DNA of 64,000 bases from an uncultured bacterium (GCA_947176765.1 CAMWRX010000004.1:1-64000); one strand, 5' to 3'; shown: positions 51,712 through 61,126, counted from the first letter of the stretch. The notes: generated from the letters alone by a model not told the origin. Program-made: numbers and translations.

Positions 51712-54207
51712 ATGGAAAGAATTCAATTTGCCGTTAGCGCGAAAACGGCCAGGCTGATTGGCCGGGAAAATATCTCCGATGTCGATGGCGCTGTTGTTGA
51801 ACTCATAAAAAATTCATATGATGCAGATGCATCATGTGTTTTTGTGTGCTTTGACATTCCCTTTCCGGCGGTACCGCAAGAAATTTCCTTCGAGTTAGCG
51901 GCATCCGTTTTTGATGAAACTGGGCTGGCGCAGCTGTTGAACTATTATGTGAACGATGGAATTTGCTTTGCAAAGAAGAAAAATTTAAGTTCGACTGAAG
52001 AACGGAAGTTAAATGATTATCTTTTTTCATATAATACTATTATTGTAATGGACAATGGCTGTGGTATGAATGAAGATACTCTGCGAACAGCGTGGATGAA
52101 TATAGGTACCAGTGATAAAGAAGAACGAAAGGTAAGCGCTAGGGGAAGGGTAAAGACTGGAGCAAAAGGCATTGGCCGTTTTGCGCTGGATAAGCTTTCT
52201 GCAGCGACTATGGTCTATACAAAAAGTAATGAAGACACCCTAAAAAAATGGCAAATTGATTGGCGGCAATTTGATACGGCGATTATGCTGGACGAAGTAT
52301 CTGCGTCCATTGAAAACTGCGATGGAAGCTATATTAATTTAGCAGAAAAGATTGCCAAAGAAAAGGTCAAAAGTTTTGAACAATATAGCTGGAATACTGG
52401 TACGGTCATTGTTTTAAGTCCGATCCGGGAAAAATGGTCCGCAGAATACTTTTCAAAAATCAACCGTAATTTGAAAAGCCTGTTTCCTAGCACGAACAAT
52501 TCGCAGTTCGATATATATGTGGATAACGTGTTCTATCCTGAATACTCGTTTGAAAATGAACGGTTTTCCATTGATGAAAGTGATTATGATTACAAAATAT
52601 TTGGAAGTTTTGACGGGAAGGATACACTTACAATAAAAATTGATCGCAACGAAATCGACACACGAAAGATAAAGATTTCCGTTAAAGATGGGGAACAGAA
52701 ATATGATTTAATGCTGAATGATTTTTGGTCAAGAGCAGCATTTCAGGTAGATGGACACCGACGGGCCGATTATGCAAAACAATTTACTCTACCATTATCC
52801 ATATCATCGCTGACAAAAATTGACCCTGCAATTATTGCGTCAGTGGGATCTTTTCAAGCAGAGCTATATTTTTTGAAGAATACGAAAAGCACAATTGAAA
52901 TTGTAAGGCCTGTCGTGTCAAGCAGACGTAAAGACATCCTTGCAAACTACTCCGGGATTAAGTTATATAGAGATGGGTTTAAAGTCCGTCCGTATGGCGA
53001 GGAAGGGCCAAGCTTTGATTGGATCGGTTTGGGGGAACGCGCAAGGAAAAATCCGGGGGCAGTTTCCAGCGATGGCCCATGGAGAGTTCAGACAAACCAA
53101 ATTATTGGTGCTGTGAGAATTTCAAAGGATGGGAATCCTGAGCTTGTTGATATGGCAAACCGCGAGGGATTAGCTTTTAATGATGCATACAGAACCTTTG
53201 TTGTAATTATCGAAAAAATTGTTGAAACATTTGAAAGCGATCGACAATATGTTTTTCATGAATATGCATCCTGGTTGAAAGCAAAAAAAGCGGAACGATC
53301 TAAAACGCAGGAATTAATTGAGCATATTGAAAACGAGCAGCGAAAAGCATCGGGAACCCCTAAACAAAGTGAGACTCCTAAGGAAAAAGCTGATCTCTCC
53401 TATTCTCCCGACGAATATAAGGATGCGGTACTTGATCTAAAAAGAGAAAATGAACGAAAAGACAGGGCAATACAAACGATGATGCTGTATAGTTCCGCCG
53501 GTGTCATGACAAATACGTTTTCACATGAGATCAGTCGAATCACTTCAAACGCGGGAAGCCGGATGCAGCATTTACGGTATGCGGTAAAACGTTTGGTTGG
53601 AGAAAATGGGTATACGGGAAATCCGATTTTTGATCCTTTCATTATCATTGATCAGACGGAAGAAGTCGATAAGCTTCTCGAACGCTGGCTTGAGGTAATT
53701 ATGTCTGGCGCGGAACAATCTGCATTTTCGGGGAAAAACACAAATGTATTTAATACAATCCAAAAAATCCTTGACATATGGGAACCACTTTTACAGCAGA
53801 AGCTGATAAATATAAATCCGATTAAAGCGATTGGAAAAATGGAAGATTGTATATGTGCGACATCAGAAATCTCTTTGCATATAATCCTCAATAATTTTTT
53901 ACTAAATTCCGCATGGTTCCTTGAAAAAAGCGTTGTAAAACAGCGCGAGGTAGATGTTACAATTGAGAATAAGTCGGATAAGATTATTATTCTGCTTGAG
54001 AATAACGGGCCTCCGCTTGACGGTATGTTTTCCAATAATCCGGAAAGAATATTTTTTCCGGGGGAATCTTCAAAAAAGACCGAAAAGGGCGAAGGTACCG
54101 GCCTTGGATTGTGGATCACAAAAATTGTTGTTGATGATTCATCTGGCGAAATTCATCCGATGGATAAAGAAGATGGATTTGGCCTTTGGATATCTTTGCC
54201 CAAATAG
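51712..54207 (+). CDS. ATP-binding protein with two GHKL modules (MORC/Hsp90-like + histidine kinase)
   Basis: N-terminal VVELIKNSYDADA, IIVMDNGCGMNEDTLRTAWMNIGTS, TGAKGIGRFALDKLS; C-terminal TNTFSHEISRI, LNNFLLNSAWFLEK, IIILLENNGPPL, GEGTGLGLWITKIVV. Confidence 0.9.
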   Translation: MERIQFAVSAKTARLIGRENISDVDGAVVELIKNSYDADASCVFVCFDIPFPAVPQEISFELAASVFDETGLAQLLNYYVNDGICFAKKKNLSSTEERKLNDYLFSYNTIIVMDNGCGMNEDTLRTAWMNIGTSDKEERKVSARGRVKTGAKGIGRFALDKLSAATMVYTKSNEDTLKKWQIDWRQFDTAIMLDEVSASIENCDGSYINLAEKIAKEKVKSFEQYSWNTGTVIVLSPIREKWSAEYFSKINRNLKSLFPSTNNSQFDIYVDNVFYPEYSFENERFSIDESDYDYKIFGSFDGKDTLTIKIDRNEIDTRKIKISVKDGEQKYDLMLNDFWSRAAFQVDGHRRADYAKQFTLPLSISSLTKIDPAIIASVGSFQAELYFLKNTKSTIEIVRPVVSSRRKDILANYSGIKLYRDGFKVRPYGEEGPSFDWIGLGERARKNPGAVSSDGPWRVQTNQIIGAVRISKDGNPELVDMANREGLAFNDAYRTFVVIIEKIVETFESDRQYVFHEYASWLKAKKAERSKTQELIEHIENEQRKASGTPKQSETPKEKADLSYSPDEYKDAVLDLKRENERKDRAIQTMMLYSSAGVMTNTFSHEISRITSNAGSRMQHLRYAVKRLVGENGYTGNPIFDPFIIIDQTEEVDKLLERWLEVIMSGAEQSAFSGKNTNVFNTIQKILDIWEPLLQQKLININPIKAIGKMEDCICATSEISLHIILNNFLLNSAWFLEKSVVKQREVDVTIENKSDKIIILLENNGPPLDGMFSNNPERIFFPGESSKKTEKGEGTGLGLWITKIVVDDSSGEIHPMDKEDGFGLWISLPK

Positions 54208-54218
54208 GAGGAGCTTTT

Positions 54219-54905
54219 ATGGACAATTACTGCATTGGTATTATTGACGAGGATCAAGGCGAAGTTTTAGATATTAAACGAACGATTCATGCTAATAAGC
54301 CTGCGCATATTGCCGAGGAGCTAATCCAGTTTGTGGATTATCCGCTGCCGACCAGGGTCACTACATTATCTGACGAAGTGTCCAAGGCGGTGATTAGGGA
54401 TATTGTCGGCGGTTCGATTCATGCCCTTATTGTGGATTATCGGATTATTGTCGAATCAACGTGCATTGAGGGAACGGAGATTTTTAAGCAAATATCTTCC
54501 CTTGTTTCCAAATTTCCTACAATTATTTTGACAAATGTTCCGGACGCCTGCTATGACAAGCCGTTTGTTGATGCGGACAAAGTATATGGCAAGCATGATT
54601 TCTTTAAAATAGAAGAGAGTTATTCACAAGAAAAAACGCTTAATATTTTTAGAAATATTGACAATTACAAGAAACAACGTGCATTGCTTTCTGTATCACT
54701 GGCAGAGCAGCTGTTAAAGCTCGAAAGCCAGGGGTATGTTCCAGAAACCTACCAGAAAATTATTGAACTCGAAAATGCGTTAGATGATTACCTTCCGCAA
54801 GAGCAGACAATTGTCGAAAAAGAACTGAATTTATCCGACCTTAAAGGTGCCGTTGAACTAATAGCGGAAGCAAATCAATTGTTGGGTGACAGAGATGAAA
54901 ATTAA
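54219..54905 (+). CDS. Response-regulator-receiver-like protein
   Basis: CIGIIDEDQGE (acidic pair), HALIVDYRI (candidate phospho-Asp), TIILTNVPD, KVYGKHDFF (candidate Lys); C-terminal helical extension. Confidence 0.75.
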   Translation: MDNYCIGIIDEDQGEVLDIKRTIHANKPAHIAEELIQFVDYPLPTRVTTLSDEVSKAVIRDIVGGSIHALIVDYRIIVESTCIEGTEIFKQISSLVSKFPTIILTNVPDACYDKPFVDADKVYGKHDFFKIEESYSQEKTLNIFRNIDNYKKQRALLSVSLAEQLLKLESQGYVPETYQKIIELENALDDYLPQEQTIVEKELNLSDLKGAVELIAEANQLLGDRDEN

Positions 54906-55539
54906 AGATTTTAAAACACATAAAATTACTCGAAGTACACCGCCCTATCAATCAGATTATGCAAGGTATAAGCCGTTTTTAAAAATAGACTTTTGTGGAC
55001 GCTGCGCGTATTGTAACCTGAAAGATATAACTATCACGACGCCTTTTGAAGTTGATCATTTTATTCCAAGAGCTTCTTTTAAAGATGGAAGAATGGATCT
55101 TGATACGGATTACAGAAATTTGATTTATTCTTGCAAGAAATGTAACAATGCGAAACGCAAACAGTTTTCCGGTGATATTCATTCTGCTCATCCAACAAAT
55201 GAACTGTTCTATGACCCTGTTGCAGTGGATTACAACGATATTTATTACAGAAATCATCTTGGGGCGATTGATTCTGATGATGAAAAGGGGAAAAGGACAA
55301 TTACCCGTTTAAAACTTTATCGCCCCATACATATTTTATCATGGCTTTGTGAAGAAATGTATGAAACAGCTGAGCGGCTTGAAAAAGCTGTTAAAACCGA
55401 AGAAGACGAAATTCGGAAACAAACGCTTGAGTCTGCGTTGAATATGTTAAATGCACAATACCGAAAATTTAACCACCTTTTCATAGCGGCCTATAATGAT
55501 AATGGGTTCTCAATTGCGGCCATTGAAGATATGGACTAA
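54895..55539 (+). CDS. HNH endonuclease
   Basis: CGRCAYCNLKDITITTPFEVDHFIPRASF...DYRNLIYSCKKCNNAKR; overlaps receiver gene by 11 nt. Confidence 0.93.
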   Translation: MKIKDFKTHKITRSTPPYQSDYARYKPFLKIDFCGRCAYCNLKDITITTPFEVDHFIPRASFKDGRMDLDTDYRNLIYSCKKCNNAKRKQFSGDIHSAHPTNELFYDPVAVDYNDIYYRNHLGAIDSDDEKGKRTITRLKLYRPIHILSWLCEEMYETAERLEKAVKTEEDEIRKQTLESALNMLNAQYRKFNHLFIAAYNDNGFSIAAIEDMD

Positions 55540-55549
55540 ACCACAAAGA

Positions 55550-55915
55550 TGGGATTGCAGTATTCTCATCACCAATACTCTTGGTTGCCTGCATTGAAAA
55601 TCATGACGGAAATGTATATAAAGCAGGTCTATTAGAACTGGGCCGAAGCCTTGATCCGATTGCTATTAGGAGGAGACAATTTGTGATCATAATTCTTCAG
55701 TCCTGGTTTGACATTGGCAGATGGGAGACATTCGGCTTTCACTGAGCTACTTACTGCATTTTCCGAGGAGTTTCTCAATGCAGTCAATTAGGCAGCGTAC
55801 GTTCTGGAGATGACAGCAAAGCGGATCGGTGTTGCCAAAGTCAAGCTCAAATCTCCCGATGAGCTTCCAGTATAATGATGAGATTGGGTCGTTGTTCGGA
55901 GACACGGGCTTATGA
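55550..55915 (+). pseudogene. Degenerate coding remnants
   Basis: Interrupted frames such as GIAVFSSPILLVACIENHDGNVYKAGLLELGRSLDPIAIRRRQF...* and ELLTAFSEEFLNAVN*AAYVLEMTAKRIGVAKVKLKSPDELPV*. Confidence 0.35.
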
Positions 55916-56023
55916 ACCTGCTTTATGCCTTTTCTGGACGACGATTCGCTGTGTTCCCTTATAATTACGAAAGATGTATTATTTCTGTTCTGGTATCGCC
56001 GCCAGCGCTATGGAGGGATAGAG

Positions 56024-56383
56024 ATGTTATTTGTCGAGTATCCAGGATGCACAACCTGCCAGAAGGCACGCAAGTGGCTGGAAGCGCAGGGTATGACCTA
56101 TACCTCCCGGCATATTAAGGAAGAGAATCCTACGGAAGAGGAGCTGAAGCTCTGGTGGGAGCGCAGCGGCTTGCCGCTGAAGCGGTTCTTCAACACCAGC
56201 GGACTAAAATACAAAGAGCTGAGCTTGAAGGACAAGCTGCCCGGCATGAGCGAGACGGAACAGCTGACCCTCCTGGCGTCGGATGGGATGCTGGTGAAGC
56301 GGCCCATCCTGGTGGGGGACGGCTTCGTCCTGGTGGGCTTTCGGGAGGCGGAGTGGAGCGAGTTTCTGGGTAACCATGACTAA
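56024..56383 (+). CDS. ArsC/Spx-family protein
   Basis: MLFVEYPGCTTCQKARKWLEAQGMTYTSRHIKEENPTEEELKLWWERSGLPLKRFFNTSG. Confidence 0.93.
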   Translation: MLFVEYPGCTTCQKARKWLEAQGMTYTSRHIKEENPTEEELKLWWERSGLPLKRFFNTSGLKYKELSLKDKLPGMSETEQLTLLASDGMLVKRPILVGDGFVLVGFREAEWSEFLGNHD

Positions 56384-56460
56384 TACCGCATAGGTAAAAG
56401 CCGCTGTGTTCTGCAGTGGTTTTTAACGATGTCTGCCCGCTTGAAAATATGTATTAAAAG

Positions 56461-56497
56461 ATATTCTCCCGAATATAATTGCTATTCGGGAGAATAT
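56461..56497. repeat. Perfect inverted repeat, 15-bp arms (terminator- or operator-like)
   Basis: ATATTCTCCCGAATA-TAATTGC-TATTCGGGAGAATAT then TTTTT. Confidence 0.85.
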
Positions 56498-56509
56498 TTT
56501 TGTGTACGG

Positions 56510-56551
56510 TTGAATTATCTCCCAGCTTGTGCTATAATCCGGGAGATAATT
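56510..56551 (+). promoter_or_regulatory. fic promoter with embedded inverted repeat
   Basis: TTGAAT (56510) -17 bp- TATAAT (56533); AATTATCTCCC (56513-56523)/GGGAGATAATT (56541-56551) overlap both. Confidence 0.7.
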
Positions 56552-56572
56552 GATTGAGCAGAAGGTGATGGG

Positions 56573-57622
56573 ATGCGGAAATTTGACTATGCAAAGCTGA
56601 AAAATCGTACTTGGGACAGTGAGATACTGGGTTATGTCGCCCAAATCCATGAGTATAAGGGAAAACAGCAGGTGCTTCTAAAGCAGATGCCCATGGAGCT
56701 TGAGCGGTTGGTGGAAATCGCTAAGGTACAGAGTACGGAGGCATCCAACGAGATTGAAGGTATCCGCACAACGAATACCCGCCTGAGGCAGCTCTGTGCG
56801 GACAAGACTGCCCCACGGACGCGGGATGAGCGTGAGATCATGGGCTACCGGGATGTGCTGAACACCATCCATGAGAACTATGAGTACATTCCTCTGCGCT
56901 CCAGCTATATTTTACAGCTCCATCGAGACCTGTACTGCTATTCTGAAAAGGGCATCGGCGGCTGTTTCAAAAATACGCAAAACTATATCAGTGCGACTGA
57001 TACAGCGGGGAATACCTTTGTGCTGTTTACTCCTCTGCCACCCTATGAGACGCCGGAGGCCATTGACATGATCTGTGACAGCTGCAGCCGGGTGATCGAC
57101 ACCCAGGAGGTTGATCCGTTGATCCTGATTCCGATTGTGATCCATGACTTCTTGTGTGTCCACCCGTTCAACGATGGAAACGGCAGAATGAGTCGCCTGC
57201 TGACGACGCTGCTGCTCTATCGCTCCGGGTACCATGTAGGAAAGTATATTTCGCTGGAGAGCAAGATTGCGAAAAATAAAGACCTGTACTATGACGCCTT
57301 AGAGGCCAGTCAAGCCGGTTGGCATGAGAATGCGGACGATCCAACGCCGTTCATCAAATATCTGCTTTCGGTTATCCTGGCCGCTTACCGGGAGCTGGAT
57401 GAGCGGTTGGAGCTAATAGGGGACAAGCCCTCGGCCATTGAGACTGTACGCAGGGCCGTGGAGAGCAGGATTGGCAAGTTCACAAAAACTGACATTATGG
57501 AGCTCTGTCCTACGCTGGGCAAGACCTCGGTGGAGAGTTCCATCAAACAGCTGGTGGATGAGGGCATCCTCATAAAACACGGGAAGGGCCGGGCGACCTT
57601 TTATACCAAAACTTGTTGTTGA
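56573..57622 (+). CDS. Fic-domain protein with N-terminal inhibitory motif and C-terminal wHTH
   Basis: HPFNDGNGRMSRLLTTLLLYR Fic motif; SNEIEG matches (S/T)xxxE(G/N); C-terminal FTKTDIMELCPTLGKTSVESSIKQLVDEGIL. Confidence 0.95.
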   Translation: MRKFDYAKLKNRTWDSEILGYVAQIHEYKGKQQVLLKQMPMELERLVEIAKVQSTEASNEIEGIRTTNTRLRQLCADKTAPRTRDEREIMGYRDVLNTIHENYEYIPLRSSYILQLHRDLYCYSEKGIGGCFKNTQNYISATDTAGNTFVLFTPLPPYETPEAIDMICDSCSRVIDTQEVDPLILIPIVIHDFLCVHPFNDGNGRMSRLLTTLLLYRSGYHVGKYISLESKIAKNKDLYYDALEASQAGWHENADDPTPFIKYLLSVILAAYRELDERLELIGDKPSAIETVRRAVESRIGKFTKTDIMELCPTLGKTSVESSIKQLVDEGILIKHGKGRATFYTKTCC

Positions 57623-57645
57623 TTGGGACGGAACCTGTTATAATA

Positions 57646-58722
57646 ATGGAGAGAAATTTTGCACAGTCTGAAAGGGCAAAGTTTATGGATGAACTGATGA
57701 AAAGGGAAAACTCGTTGAGCGACCCGCAGCCGGAGGACGCCTATCGGTCTATCCGGGGCTATGTGATCGAGGCGCAGCGTCAGGTCTATACGGCGGTCAA
57801 CGCCGCAATGGTGACCGCTTACTGGAAGATCGGCAAGTCGATTTTTGAGGCCTGCGGGGAAAATGACAGGGCGGCTTATGGCAAGCAGGTATTACAATAT
57901 ATCTCTGATAGAATGACAGCGGAGTTTGGGAAAGGGTTCGATGAAAGCAATCTGCGCAACATGAGGCGATTCTATCTTGCGTTCCCAATTCAGGACGCAC
58001 TGCGTCCCGAATTGAGCTGGACGCATTACCGCTATCTGATGAAGGTCAGTGATACCGAAGCAAGAACGTTCTACATGGAGGAGGCCGTAAAAGCTGGATG
58101 GAGTTCGCGTCAATTGGCCCGGCAGATCAACACCATGTATTACCAGCGAATCCTGGCCAGCCGGGACACGGAGAGCGTTGCGGCGGAAATTCAGACCACT
58201 GAGCCGAAGCCGGAGTACGAACGAATCATCAAAGACCCTTACGTGTTGGAGTTCCTTGACCTTCCGGCAAATGAGCATTTTTATGAATCTACGCTTGAGC
58301 AGGCGCTGATCGGCCACTTGCAGAAATTCCTGCTGGAGCTGGGCCGTGGATTTTCCTTTGTGGCGAGACAGAAGCATTTTAACGTGGATGGACGGCACTT
58401 TTATATCGATCTCGTGTTTTACAACTATATTTTGAAATGTTTTGTGTTGATCGACTTGAAAACAGGCGACCTCACGCACCAGGACATCGGGCAGATGCAG
58501 ATGTATGTGAATTACTTTACCCGGTATATGATGAACGAGGGGGACAACCCGCCGGTGGGCCTGCTTTTGTGTGCACAAAAGAGCGATACGCTGGTGCGGC
58601 TGACCTTGCCGGAGGACAACCGGCAGATCTACGCCGCAAAGTATATGCCGTACCTGCCCACGGAGGAGGAGCTGAAGCGGGAGCTGAAGCTGGAGGAGTT
58701 TGAACGGCTGGAGGATGTGTAG
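57646..58722 (+). CDS. DUF1016 / PDDEXK nuclease-like (YhcG) protein
   Basis: GRGFSFVARQKHFNVDGRHFYIDLVFYNYILKCFVLIDLKTGDLTHQDIGQMQMYVNYF. Confidence 0.92.
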   Translation: MERNFAQSERAKFMDELMKRENSLSDPQPEDAYRSIRGYVIEAQRQVYTAVNAAMVTAYWKIGKSIFEACGENDRAAYGKQVLQYISDRMTAEFGKGFDESNLRNMRRFYLAFPIQDALRPELSWTHYRYLMKVSDTEARTFYMEEAVKAGWSSRQLARQINTMYYQRILASRDTESVAAEIQTTEPKPEYERIIKDPYVLEFLDLPANEHFYESTLEQALIGHLQKFLLELGRGFSFVARQKHFNVDGRHFYIDLVFYNYILKCFVLIDLKTGDLTHQDIGQMQMYVNYFTRYMMNEGDNPPVGLLLCAQKSDTLVRLTLPEDNRQIYAAKYMPYLPTEEELKRELKLEEFERLEDV

Positions 58723-58795
58723 CGGAAGGCCGGCGGGCGCGAACAAAAAAGCCGCAAACCAAGGGGAGGATCTGCCGGCAGATCCTCCCCCAATT

Positions 58796-60088
58796 TTATA
58801 GTAATTCGTTTGTTTTTCGTGCCAGGTACAGCGGCAGATTCGTGACCGCGCCGTCCTTGCGGTAACCCCGCTTGGAGAAGCGCAGGGCATATTGGGGTTG
58901 ATTTTGTGCGACGTACCGCTTAAAGGATGGGGCAGACTTATCCTCACCGCCCTTGGCTTCCACAGGGACGATCTCCGTTCCGTATTGCAGCACAAAGTCG
59001 ATTTCACCATTTTTGTCCGAGAAATAGCGCGGCTCTACCTGAAACTGCCCCCGGAGCTGCTGGAGGACAAAGTTTTCCGTCAGCGGCCCCTTGAATTGGT
59101 AATCGCTTTTCAGTAGGATGGCGCTGTTGTCGATGCCGGCCATGTGCTTGAGCAGGCCGGTATCGAAGACGAAAAGCTTGAACTGATCCAGCTTATCGAA
59201 GGCAGCCAAGGGGTGCTCCATTTTGGAGACATTATAGACCCGGTTCAGCATCCCGGCGGAGACCAGCCACTCAATGGCTTCCTCAAAATCCCGGGCGCGG
59301 GCGCCGTCCCGGACGGCACCGTACATAAATTTCTCGTTGGCTTTGGCCAGCTGGGATACGATGCTGCGGAACACCATCAGGATGCGCCCGCTGTTGACCT
59401 TGCCGTTGTGCTTTGAGAAGTCGTTTTCATAGATCTGGATCAACTCATCCTGGATTTGGTTGACCTTGGCGGGGTCTTTGTGCTTGAGCCAGGATGCCAC
59501 GCACTCCGGCATCCCGCCGATGATGAGATAATTGCTATACGCTTCCAGAAGCCGGAGGTGGAAGATATCCTCGATGGGCTGTTCCTTCTGAATTGTGGTG
59601 TAGTAGGCGAACAGGGCAGGGTCTGTGGCCTCCAGGAACTCATCGAAGGTCAGCGGCGTGACATCCAGCAGATTGACCATGCCCACCGGGTAGGATTTGG
59701 GCTGGGCCAGCAGGGTTCCCAGCAGACTGCCTGCCGCGATGACGTGGTACTCATTGGCTTTCTCCTTGAAATATTTCAAGGCGTTCAGCGCCGCCGGGCA
59801 CTCCTGGATTTCGTCAAAAATAATGAGCGTTTCCCCAGGGAGAATTTTCTCCCCAGCGATCAGAGACAGCAGTTCGATGATCCGCCGGGGATTTTTGTTT
59901 ACCTCGAAGATGGATTTCAGCTCGTCCTCCTCGTCGAAGTTGAAGTAGACCGTGTGCTGATAGCAGTTTTGTCCGAACTCCTTCATCAGCCAGGTCTTGC
60001 CCACCTGCCGTGCACCCTTCAGTACCATGGGCTTGCGGTCCTCGCTGGATTTCCAACGGATCAGGGACTCCAATGCGTTGCGCTTCAT
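58796..60088 (-). CDS. AAA ATPase with DUF4143 domain
   Basis: VLKGARQVGKTWLMKEFGQNCYQHTVYFNFDEED, TLIIFDEIQECPAALNALKYFKE, C-terminal FVLQQLRGQFQVEPRYFSDKNGEIDFVLQYGTEIVPVEAKGG. Confidence 0.94.
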   Translation of the reverse strand: MKRNALESLIRWKSSEDRKPMVLKGARQVGKTWLMKEFGQNCYQHTVYFNFDEEDELKSIFEVNKNPRRIIELLSLIAGEKILPGETLIIFDEIQECPAALNALKYFKEKANEYHVIAAGSLLGTLLAQPKSYPVGMVNLLDVTPLTFDEFLEATDPALFAYYTTIQKEQPIEDIFHLRLLEAYSNYLIIGGMPECVASWLKHKDPAKVNQIQDELIQIYENDFSKHNGKVNSGRILMVFRSIVSQLAKANEKFMYGAVRDGARARDFEEAIEWLVSAGMLNRVYNVSKMEHPLAAFDKLDQFKLFVFDTGLLKHMAGIDNSAILLKSDYQFKGPLTENFVLQQLRGQFQVEPRYFSDKNGEIDFVLQYGTEIVPVEAKGGEDKSAPSFKRYVAQNQPQYALRFSKRGYRKDGAVTNLPLYLARKTNELL

Positions 60089-60129
60089 GTCATCACCGGC
60101 CTCTCGGGAAAAGGATGAAAACAGTGTAG

Positions 60130-60210
60130 CACATTTTTCCGATGATTACAACGGAAATCTCACACATTTTTCCGACAAAAGGAACTACAAATCAACACAT
60201 ATTTCTCGGG
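60130..60210. repeat. Three iteron-like direct repeats at 33-bp spacing
   Basis: CACATTTTTCCGA at 60130 and 60163, degenerate CACATATTTCTCG at 60196. Confidence 0.75.
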
Positions 60211-60316
60211 CTTCGAAGATGATCAGATGGGATTCGTAAATATGCCGGTTTATAGGACTTCATCTGTGCTATCATTAGACCATGCAGAAATAATGACCAG
60301 AGAAGGAGGTCATTTT

Positions 60317-61126
60317 ATGAATCCCATCGGCTTTAATCCCTTTAGCAGGCGTATAGACAAAGGCGGCGAGAAAAAGCCGGAAGCCAAGGCAAAAGCTGAA
60401 ATAAGGCCCACCATCGTGCAGATATTCTTCCCTGACCGGAACCGCACTCTGTCGTACTACAATGACCGCTTTGACCTCCGCGTGGGGGACATCGTGTTCG
60501 TGGACGGCAAGTTGGAGGGCTTGCGGGGCCGGGTGACGGCGGTGAGCACCCATTTCAAGGTGAAAGTCGAGGACTACAAGCGGGTGATCGGCGTGGCGGA
60601 CACCCGTGTAGTGGGGGAGTTTTTCCAGGCTGGCGCTCATCTTATCACCTTTGACCCGCTGGTGCTGCCCTGGAAGCAATTCTGCTCTTGGGTGAAGCCG
60701 TCCAAGGAGGACGAGACGGAGTATTACATCAGCTATGATGAGGACGGTTTCCCGCTGGACGATCTCAGCGGGCTGGACGCGCCCAGTGCGGTATTTGAGC
60801 GGAGCCTAGCCTACTACCAGGAAAACCGGGTGTCGTACCTCTGCCTGAATGGCTCCCAAGGCCGGGCAATCGTGGAGGGCACGAAGCCTTATGAAGTGGA
60901 GTTTCAGTACAAGGATGGGCAGATCAGCAATCTGTTCTGCGACTGTCCCTGCGGCTATACCTGCAAACATGAGGTGGCGGTGCTGCTCCAGCTGCGGGAG
61001 ACGCTGAAGATTATCGAGAAGGATTACGCGGCCCAATGGGGCAGTTACTTTGCCATCGTGTCCAAGTCCATGTTTTATACCTTCGCTGTGGATGCCAATC
61101 CCAAGGCGGTGTTGAGCCTAAGTTAA
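60317..61126 (+). CDS. SWIM zinc-finger protein
   Basis: NLFCDCPCGYTCKHEVAVLLQLRETL SWIM motif; RBS aggagg upstream of ATG. Confidence 0.85.
   Translation: MNPIGFNPFSRRIDKGGEKKPEAKAKAEIRPTIVQIFFPDRNRTLSYYNDRFDLRVGDIVFVDGKLEGLRGRVTAVSTHFKVKVEDYKRVIGVADTRVVGEFFQAGAHLITFDPLVLPWKQFCSWVKPSKEDETEYYISYDEDGFPLDDLSGLDAPSAVFERSLAYYQENRVSYLCLNGSQGRAIVEGTKPYEVEFQYKDGQISNLFCDCPCGYTCKHEVAVLLQLRETLKIIEKDYAAQWGSYFAIVSKSMFYTFAVDANPKAVLSLS

Noticed and set aside
57639-57651. TATAAT immediately before the DUF1016 ATG as a separate promoter
   Set aside because: Transcription would begin at or after the proposed ATG and no good -35 was seen; co-transcription with fic is simpler
57892-59010. 372-aa minus-strand ORF
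   Set aside because: Antisense to the DUF1016 gene and spanning into the DUF4143 gene in another frame; no recognisable domain
60130-60210. CRISPR-like spacing of repeats
   Set aside because: Only three short, partly degenerate repeats and no cas genes; iteron-like instead
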